Assembly (NCBI GenBank): GCA_947379685.1
Contig: CANCOG010000113.1
Location: 1-11,410 of the forward strand
Direction of reading: 5' to 3'
DNA from: Flavipsychrobacter stenotrophus
Lineage (GTDB): Bacteria; Bacteroidota; Bacteroidia; Chitinophagales; Chitinophagaceae
Length of the DNA stretch: 11,410 bases
Shown: one piece after another, positions 6,076 through 11,410 of the stretch
Layout: each line of letters begins with the position of its first letter
Numbering within the stretch: the first letter of the stretch is position 1
The notes under the pieces: generated by a model
Told to the model about the DNA's origin: nothing
Databases searched by the model: none
The model's input: only the letters and a program-made list of their open reading frames with translations
Translations under genes and position numbers: made by a program

Positions 6076-7083
6076 ATGCTTCAAAAATTTATCCTCTCCG
6101 CCTGCTGTTTTGCAATGCTCTCGTCTTGTGGCAGTCACAAAAACAATACTAAAAATATTTCCGCCAACCACGCATCGTCCTTCTCTACAGATTCCGCTCA
6201 ACCGGCACTACAGTCCGCAGAGGAAAATTCATCGGGTATGACCTCCTCTACAGTCGGGGCTACCTCCACATTAACGGGTAGCTATGCAACCTCTAGTGCT
6301 GTTACCCTAAACGGCTCAGCCAGCGGCCAGAGCCGACCTCCCGCTCCGGCAGCCGAAAAGAAACTGATTCGATCTGCAGATTTCAATTGCCGTGTAAAGA
6401 ATGCTTTTGCCGCGGTAAAACAAATGGAGAACGTTGTAAAAGAAATGGGTGGCTCAATAGAAGTGAGTAAGATCGAAAACGAGGTTACGGCTACTAAAGA
6501 GATCACCAAAAATGACTCAATCATCCAATCGCATGTTTACCATACAGTTGCCACACTTGTTTTGCGGATACCTGTATCGAGGTTTGACACACTAATTCAT
6601 GGCATCCCCGGCATTGTGGATTTCATTGTGTCGAGAACCATTAAGGAAAACGATGTTTCCCTCCAATATTATGGCAATATGGTTCATGCTGAAGCCAACA
6701 AGCAGCGGCTGGCCGAAATGAACGCCAAGTGGACCAACTCAAAAAACGCCATTGAAATAGCTGACTACAAGGACCGAAAACAAGATGAACAAACCAATAG
6801 AGAGCTGGATAATTTGAATCTTCAAGGCAATGTTTCATTTGCTTCTGTCTCTGTGAAATTCACCCAACCCGACCAGGTCTATACCGAGACTGTATTCAAC
6901 CCCGAATCACTCTCCCAAAACACCTTTGGCGAAAATTGCCGCGATGCCTGGGCAACGAGCATGAACATTTTTAAGGGCATTTTCCTGGCAGTAGTCACCA
7001 TCTGGCCATTGCTGCTGATAGTTGCAGGCTTTGTAGTAGGTATTACGCTGTACAAGAAACGCAAGAGGTTGTTGGCAGCATAA
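6076..7083 (+). CDS. DUF4349 family lipoprotein
   Basis: This 335-residue protein begins with a lipoprotein signal peptide ending in LSSC (Cys18). A Ser/Thr/Ala-rich flexible stretch covers about 20-95. The DUF4349 region runs from about 96 (KLIRSADFNCRV, ENVVKEMGGSIE) through VATLVLRIPVSRFD (158-171) and a charged probable coiled coil (about 200-247) to strand-rich FASVSVKFTQ. A transmembrane helix at about 303-325 is followed by KKRKRLLAA. The family's function is not established. The two membrane attachments (lipid at the N-terminus, helix at the C-terminus with a positive tail) suggest inner-membrane retention with a periplasmic body. There is no acidic lipoprotein export signal after the Cys (CGSHKNN). 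The frame can be extended to a TTG at 6040, but the ATG at 6076 puts the signal peptide at the very start and is chosen. It ends convergently, 78 bp from the pseudoprotease gene. No strong terminator was seen between them. Confidence 0.87.
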   Translation: MLQKFILSACCFAMLSSCGSHKNNTKNISANHASSFSTDSAQPALQSAEENSSGMTSSTVGATSTLTGSYATSSAVTLNGSASGQSRPPAPAAEKKLIRSADFNCRVKNAFAAVKQMENVVKEMGGSIEVSKIENEVTATKEITKNDSIIQSHVYHTVATLVLRIPVSRFDTLIHGIPGIVDFIVSRTIKENDVSLQYYGNMVHAEANKQRLAEMNAKWTNSKNAIEIADYKDRKQDEQTNRELDNLNLQGNVSFASVSVKFTQPDQVYTETVFNPESLSQNTFGENCRDAWATSMNIFKGIFLAVVTIWPLLLIVAGFVVGITLYKKRKRLLAA

Positions 7084-7161
7084 GCCGCCCAACCGAGGCA
7101 AAAACACGAAATGATCCTGCAATCGTGCCAAAATCTCCCTCGTCATCCGAGTGTGATTTCC

Positions 7162-8874
7162 TTATCTATACTTCAAGCCAAGTTTTGCAAGTACATCATA
7201 AGCCAATACTGCGAAGCCGATACCCTGGGTTTCGTATCCTTCGAGTTTTGAGGAAACAATACCGAGGACAACGCCCTGCTTGTTAACGAGTGCTCCACCC
7301 ACATTGCCTGTATTAACGCTGGCATCTGTTTGCAACATGGTGACATTATTGGCCTTCCTGATACCCGATATTATACCTTTGGAAATACTCTGACCAAGCT
7401 CAGCAGTTTTTGGTGTACCTATGGCCCATACATCGCCCCCAATCTCGGGGTCAGTGTCTTCACTAAGCAGGAAGGGCTCCAGCCCGGTGCGTTTCACCCT
7501 GATCAATGCAATATCGCCTTCAGCGCTACTCCTGACAAATTCTGCTACAGCCTTCGAGGTATCATTGAAAACAACTTGTATCTGCTTTATGCCGGCTATC
7601 AGGTGATAACTGGTAACAATATAGCCATCCGCTGAAATGATAGCACCACTGCCCACCTTACCATCGGCCTTAATGGTTACACTCGATCTATAAAAATCAT
7701 TGATCTTCCTTTCAGAAGCAAAAACAGGTTTCGGTATTTCTATTGAACCAGTAGCAGGGGCTACCTCTGCTCCCGTTAGTTTGGTCATCGCAAGCATACC
7801 TTTTTCCTTCAATTCTTTGTGTATACCAATCAGAGCGTATTCCAGATTGTCCTTAATCGCATCATTGATCGTCTCACCCAGATCCTCTGCTTTTTCCCGG
7901 TATTCGAGCTGAAAATTATCAGATATCTCGTTGGTGTGGATGCTATGTACTTTTTGCTTGTAAAAGTCGAGTATATCCCAATCAATAGAAAGTTCCACAC
8001 TCAGCAACGCATTAGGCGATGAAGTCGAGCTATGAAACCGCCCCTGCGAAACGTGAAATGTGATGCGCTTTATTTTGGCATTGATATAGAGGGAATTATT
8101 GACATTCGGAAAGATCGTATTGCTGGTGTCAATAAAATTCATTTTTTTGAGGGTCTGATTAAGCCCATTGGTGAAAATAGTTTGCTCAATCTCCATCTTT
8201 TCATGCGTGAGCCCAATTCCTCTTTTGGTATGCCGGCCTGGTTCCGCAGCAACGCTTTGCCGTACCGACCTGTGATTGACCTGCCTGATGTCACCTTTCC
8301 TAGCGTCTACGCCGGTTGTATTAATCAGCAGGAATTTTTCGTTACTGTCTCGTTTGGGAAAAGGTATCAGCGCAGGTATTTGCTGCACTTTATCAAATTT
8401 CCATGCCTTGGCGGAAAGAAGTTCGGACAGAGCCAACCCACCACCAAGCCCAAAGCCTACACGGGCTGCTTGTGCAGTGCGCTTGTCGATCTCTGCTGCG
8501 GTGCTATTACCCGTAGAATTACCACCACCGTAAACCCCTATAATGGAGCCGGCGAAAACGGCAACATCCAACACTGCAAGAATGGCTGCCGGGCTCAACT
8601 TGTGTAGTTCAAAACCATACCTGCGTGTCTTATAACCCTCTTTTTCCGCTGTAACACCGTAGTACACTTTCAACTTACTGAGGCGTAATTTTGCCTTATT
8701 TTTTCCGACAGTATCATCTTCAAAAATGATGTGGGCGTCCGGTGTGGCAGTTTTCATTGTAACCCGCTGATGCCTTGGAGCAAACAGCAGCACGCAACCC
8801 GAAAGGGAGAAAAGAAGACAAAAGAAAGTAGCAATTGAGCCGATTTTCAGGGCAAATTTCATAGGTATTTTCAT
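7162..8874 (-). CDS. PEGA-like lipoprotein with inactive trypsin-like domain (pseudoprotease)
   Basis: This 570-residue lipoprotein has a signal peptide with lipobox LSGC (Cys27). A PEGA-like domain follows (about 36-90; RVTMKTATPDAHIIF, VGKNKAKLRL, EKEGYKTRRYGF), then hydrophobic Gly/Ala-rich segments (94-116, 138-152). A middle domain of unknown type covers about 165-365. The trypsin/HtrA-like domain (about 394-568) ends the protein with no PDZ domain. His424 (TSYHLIAG) and Asp454 (GDIALIRV) of the triad are present. The catalytic motif reads NTGNVGGAL, with Val525 where the nucleophilic Ser should be. The codon is GTG (plus strand 7300-7302), and no Ser codon becomes GTG by one base change, so a simple read error is unlikely. 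Peptidase activity should be absent; a regulatory, decoy or binding role is inferred. It is closely paralogous along its whole length to the gene 2 bp upstream and is probably translationally coupled to it. The frame is intact, so it is not a decaying gene. A start at Met5 is possible. Confidence 0.9.
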   Translation of the reverse strand: MKIPMKFALKIGSIATFFCLLFSLSGCVLLFAPRHQRVTMKTATPDAHIIFEDDTVGKNKAKLRLSKLKVYYGVTAEKEGYKTRRYGFELHKLSPAAILAVLDVAVFAGSIIGVYGGGNSTGNSTAAEIDKRTAQAARVGFGLGGGLALSELLSAKAWKFDKVQQIPALIPFPKRDSNEKFLLINTTGVDARKGDIRQVNHRSVRQSVAAEPGRHTKRGIGLTHEKMEIEQTIFTNGLNQTLKKMNFIDTSNTIFPNVNNSLYINAKIKRITFHVSQGRFHSSTSSPNALLSVELSIDWDILDFYKQKVHSIHTNEISDNFQLEYREKAEDLGETINDAIKDNLEYALIGIHKELKEKGMLAMTKLTGAEVAPATGSIEIPKPVFASERKINDFYRSSVTIKADGKVGSGAIISADGYIVTSYHLIAGIKQIQVVFNDTSKAVAEFVRSSAEGDIALIRVKRTGLEPFLLSEDTDPEIGGDVWAIGTPKTAELGQSISKGIISGIRKANNVTMLQTDASVNTGNVGGALVNKQGVVLGIVSSKLEGYETQGIGFAVLAYDVLAKLGLKYR

Positions 8875-8876
8875 GA

Positions 8877-10514
8877 CTATTTGTATTGTATATGAAGCTT
8901 TTCGAAAATTTCTACGGCTTGGATGGCGAAGTTAATGCCCTCAGTTCCCCCGCCTACAATGGAGGAAACTACAACGCCCTGTACCACACCATCCTTGTTT
9001 ATTAATGCGCCTCCACTATTACCCGGGTTTATCTTGGCATCGGTCTGTATGTAATTGACATCGCTTCTTAACTGAGTGCCCGATACCACACCCTTAGCAA
9101 CACTTTGGCCCAACTCCAGGCTGATAGGAGTGCCAATAGCCCATACCTCAGTGCCACCCTCGGGAGCCTTGAGTTCATTAATACAAAGTGGCTGCAAGCC
9201 CCTTTTATCCACTTTCAAAAGTGCGAGATCGGCAACCGGACTGGTTCTGATAATAGCTGCAGAAACTTTAGACCCATCGTTAAAGATGACTTCAACCGTT
9301 TTTGTCCCGGCCACAACGTGATAATTGGTAATAATATAACCCTCATCGGCTATCACAAATCCGCTCCCATGACCTTTATCAACTTTAACGGTAACCGCCG
9401 ACTTCAGGAAGGTATTCAAACGTTGGCCGCTGGCTGGCGGAACACGAACAATAACAATTGACGTATCTCGTGCAGAAGTGTCCTGAATATTATTTCCGCC
9501 CAGTTTCAGATATCCCTTATCCCTTAACTCGCGCCTTACATCAAGCAGGGAATACTCGACATTATCTTTAACGGTCGCATAAGTTTTACGGCGGACTTCT
9601 TCCTTTAATGCAGCCGTTCCCTTATTAATATCGACGTTTGAACTTATTGTAACGACAAACATATCCGATCTCCTGTTTGTGTGGGTAGAATATATCACCT
9701 GCTTGTAGTTATCTAAAAGTTCCCAGCTTATCTCCACCTCCGCACACAAAATATAATTGGGCTGTGTATGTGCAGTCATTACATCGTAAGCATAGTCTAT
9801 TTCATGAAATTTAATTTTTCTTATGGTGGCATTAAGATAGCACGCATTTTTATACCCCATTGAAATGCCAGTTGTGTCAACGAACTTCATCTTCAGCAAT
9901 GTTTCGTTCAGCGCATCAGACAACACTGTATTTTCAATCTTCATATCATCCTTCACCAATGTAGTTTCCTTCTTCCCCTTCCGCGACGGCTTACCTTTGC
10001 CCGAAGTACGACGATTGAAACTCTTGAGTCCCTTGTAGGTTACATACGTTACGCCGCCTTTGGGAATATCCAGGGAAGTTTTATTGACAAACAAATATTT
10101 TTCCCCATTCCTGAGCTCAAATGGAACCAGTGCAGGTGCATTTTCAATTTTATGATATCTGAGCGTGCGTGGGCTGCCATGATCCATCATAAAATATACC
10201 GCCCAGCCCGCAAAAGGCACAATTATGTCAAGTGCAGCAAATGCGAACATTGGGCTTCGCTTTTTCAAGCCTACCGGATAAGTGCGCGTTTTATACCCTT
10301 CTTTTTCAAACGTAAATTGATGAAAAGCTCTTCTTTTTCTCAACTTGACCCTCGCTGTGGATGTGCCTACAACTTTATCTTTGTACGAAATTTCCGCGCC
10401 TGGTGTTCCGCTGTTCACAACGACTTTTTGATTCCGGGCACAAAACAAACTCCCGCAGGAGGAGAGCAACGATGACACAAAAAACAGGAAGGCAAACAAA
10501 CGGATATTTTTCAC
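8877..10514 (-). CDS. PEGA-like lipoprotein with trypsin/HtrA-like serine protease domain
   Basis: This 545-residue lipoprotein has a signal peptide with lipobox LSSC (Cys20). A PEGA-like domain covers about 29-82 (VVVNSGTPGAEISY, FEKEGYKTRTYPVGL), followed by a hydrophobic segment (88-109). The unrecognised middle domain (about 125-345) contains a basic stretch (NRRTSGKGKPSRKGKK, 167-182). The C-terminal S1C-type protease domain (about 368-541) has His399 (TNYHVVAG), Asp429 (ADLALLKV) and Ser500 (NPGNSGGAL), so it should be an active envelope protease. It lacks the PDZ domain usual in DegP/HtrA. PEGA domains are found in surface proteins and are thought to mediate binding. Targets are unknown; envelope quality control or cleavage of a bound partner is inferred. 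The start is GTG at 10514: no in-frame ATG lies between it and the upstream in-frame stop, and the signal peptide begins right there. An exact -7 element lies 23 bp upstream. It is the first gene of a two-gene operon. Confidence 0.9.
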   Translation of the reverse strand: MKNIRLFAFLFFVSSLLSSCGSLFCARNQKVVVNSGTPGAEISYKDKVVGTSTARVKLRKRRAFHQFTFEKEGYKTRTYPVGLKKRSPMFAFAALDIIVPFAGWAVYFMMDHGSPRTLRYHKIENAPALVPFELRNGEKYLFVNKTSLDIPKGGVTYVTYKGLKSFNRRTSGKGKPSRKGKKETTLVKDDMKIENTVLSDALNETLLKMKFVDTTGISMGYKNACYLNATIRKIKFHEIDYAYDVMTAHTQPNYILCAEVEISWELLDNYKQVIYSTHTNRRSDMFVVTISSNVDINKGTAALKEEVRRKTYATVKDNVEYSLLDVRRELRDKGYLKLGGNNIQDTSARDTSIVIVRVPPASGQRLNTFLKSAVTVKVDKGHGSGFVIADEGYIITNYHVVAGTKTVEVIFNDGSKVSAAIIRTSPVADLALLKVDKRGLQPLCINELKAPEGGTEVWAIGTPISLELGQSVAKGVVSGTQLRSDVNYIQTDAKINPGNSGGALINKDGVVQGVVVSSIVGGGTEGINFAIQAVEIFEKLHIQYK

Positions 10515-10537
10515 AGGCTTTTGCTAAAGGTGTACAG

Positions 10538-10568
10538 CAAAACTATAAAAAATATTTAGTTCGCATAA
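10538..10568 (-). promoter_or_regulatory. Promoter of the protease/pseudoprotease operon
   Basis: On the minus strand TAGTTTTG (10545-10538) is an exact TAnnTTTG -7 match. TTATG (10568-10564) stands 18 bp upstream as a near-consensus -33 element. The predicted start of transcription is about 18 nt before the GTG start of the first protease-like gene. It is the best-spaced promoter in the window and makes the pair independent of the DUF4838-like gene upstream. Confidence 0.5.
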
Positions 10569-10609
10569 TGAACATAGAGATAACGCCCTGCATTGATCAA
10601 CATTAAAAA

Positions 10610-11410
10610 CTACTCCACAAACACTTCATCACAAGCCAGCATAGGCTTCTTCCCTTCCCTGTAGCGCCATTCGGGAAGTGAGGGAAGATTGGCAGCAGTG
10701 ATGCGGATGTAACGGACTGCCCCTGATGTTTTATTTTGTGTCTGAAATTCCTTTATCGTCAATTCAAAATGTTCGTCTTTTGCCGCCGATGCGATATCAC
10801 CTATTGAACGGTATTTACTTCCATCTTCCGACACCTCAATTTTTATGCTCTCCGGTAGAAATATCCAATGCCGGGGATCGTCGAGGAAATGCATTTTTAT
10901 ATTTTTAACCGACTGGGCTACACCAAGGTCTATAGTTGCTACCATGGGTACGCCATTAAAACAAAGCCAATTATAACTGAAATCATTGTAGCCCGGATTG
11001 CCGTCTACCAAAGTCCGCGTACCCTTTGCCGGATAGTCTTCAACAAAAGGGAACTTTAAAGCGACAGAAGCACCGATAGCCTTTGTTGGTGTAACGCCGG
11101 CCTTGAATATTGCGTCCCATTCAGCCTGGTACCGGTCGGGGGACGGGCCACCTTCAGAAAGCTCGGTCACCCCGGCCTTTTTACAATTGGCAACAAAACG
11201 CTTTATTTTTTCCTGTAGCTTAGGCTTTATCTGCCAACCGCCAGCGTTCTCTTTTACAAACATGCCGAAACGCTCTATACCGTAAAAACGTGCCTGCTGA
11301 AAAACTGTATACTCCTGTGCGAGACGCACTTTCATCACCCTATCCTGGAAGGTTGCATTCCCTTCTGCGGCAGCTTCGGCCTTATCCAGAATCTCGCTGT
11401 ATGCATCAAT
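10610..11410 (-). CDS. C-terminal part of a DUF4838-like protein with F5/8 type C domain
   Basis: The frame is open to the right edge, so the 5' end is outside the window; 266 C-terminal residues are visible. The first 45 visible residues (DAYSEILDKAEAAA, VMKVRLAQEYTVFQQARFYG) resemble the helical end of DUF4838 proteins, a family related to glycoside hydrolases. After a helical linker (about 60-105), a galactose-binding-like/discoidin (F5/8 type C) domain covers about 112-266. It has ATIDLGVAQSVKNIKMHF, LPESIKIEVSEDGSKYRSIG and VRYIRITAANLPSLPEWR, the usual jelly-roll strands. Such proteins in Bacteroidota are exported and associated with glycan breakdown; the substrate is unknown. GTG at 11338 and ATG at 11335 are internal codons, because the frame continues upstream with family-like sequence. 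The stop is 95 bp before the protease gene on the same strand. That spacer has its own promoter, so co-transcription is uncertain. Confidence 0.78.
   Translation of the reverse strand: MDAYSEILDKAEAAAEGNATFQDRVMKVRLAQEYTVFQQARFYGIERFGMFVKENAGGWQIKPKLQEKIKRFVANCKKAGVTELSEGGPSPDRYQAEWDAIFKAGVTPTKAIGASVALKFPFVEDYPAKGTRTLVDGNPGYNDFSYNWLCFNGVPMVATIDLGVAQSVKNIKMHFLDDPRHWIFLPESIKIEVSEDGSKYRSIGDIASAAKDEHFELTIKEFQTQNKTSGAVRYIRITAANLPSLPEWRYREGKKPMLACDEVFVE

Noticed and set aside
7105..7127. Inverted repeat CACGA/TCGTG between the convergent DUF4349 and pseudoprotease genes
   Set aside because: Five pairs with a 13-base loop and no T run are too weak to call a terminator.
7300..7302. Possibility that the missing catalytic Ser is a sequencing error
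   Set aside because: GTG cannot come from any Ser codon by a single base change, and the surrounding frame is intact and family-like on both sides.
8032..8607. Plus-strand open frame of 191 codons opposite the pseudoprotease
   Set aside because: It is antisense to the paralogous middle and N-terminal regions, whose protein-level conservation identifies the real strand.
10593..10600. TTGATCAA palindrome after the DUF4838-like gene stop
   Set aside because: It is a short perfect palindrome without loop or T tract, and an 8-bp palindrome is expected by chance in A/T-rich spacers.

Overview
The window looks like chromosomal DNA from a Bacteroidota bacterium, most likely Chitinophagaceae or a near relative. 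Several signs agree. Start codons lack Shine-Dalgarno sequences. Three intergenic spacers carry exact matches to the Bacteroidota -7 promoter element TAnnTTTG. The gene content (a four-cysteine protein with a CarboxypepD_reg-like domain, a DUF4349 lipoprotein, a DUF4838-like protein with a discoidin domain, PEGA-like lipoproteins) is typical of that phylum. No rRNA, tRNA, CRISPR array, insertion sequence or phage gene was seen. The assignment comes from reading the sequence, not from a database search.

Layout. The left edge (1-158) may hold the tail of an upstream gene. Next is a small, very basic secreted protein with heptad repeats (182-442), closed by a strong hairpin terminator (466-501). 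A membrane-anchored four-cysteine protein with a carboxypeptidase-regulatory-like domain follows (583-1344). It converges on two minus-strand genes: a fatty-acid 2-hydroxylase-like di-iron enzyme (1346-1963) and, upstream of it, a 12-helix RND/MMPL transporter (2142-4514). A 364-bp divergent spacer (4515-4878) separates the transporter from a plus-strand HAMP-type histidine kinase (4879-5952) with no response regulator beside it. Next comes a DUF4349 lipoprotein (6076-7083) with its own recognisable promoter.

The right part is on the minus strand. Two tandem paralogous lipoproteins (10514-8877, then 8874-7162) are separated by only 2 bp. Each has a lipobox, a PEGA-like domain, a hydrophobic segment, an unrecognised middle domain and a trypsin/HtrA-like domain without a PDZ domain. 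The upstream copy has a complete His-Asp-Ser triad. The downstream copy keeps His and Asp but has Val in place of the catalytic Ser (GNVGG instead of GNSGG), so it is probably a pseudoprotease. The right edge holds the C-terminal 266 residues of a DUF4838-like protein with a galactose-binding (F5/8 type C) domain, which continues beyond the window.

The protease/pseudoprotease pair is the most unusual feature: a translationally coupled envelope module with one probably active and one probably inactive partner. The hydroxylase and RND transporter could form a lipid modification and export pair, but only their proximity and shared strand support this.
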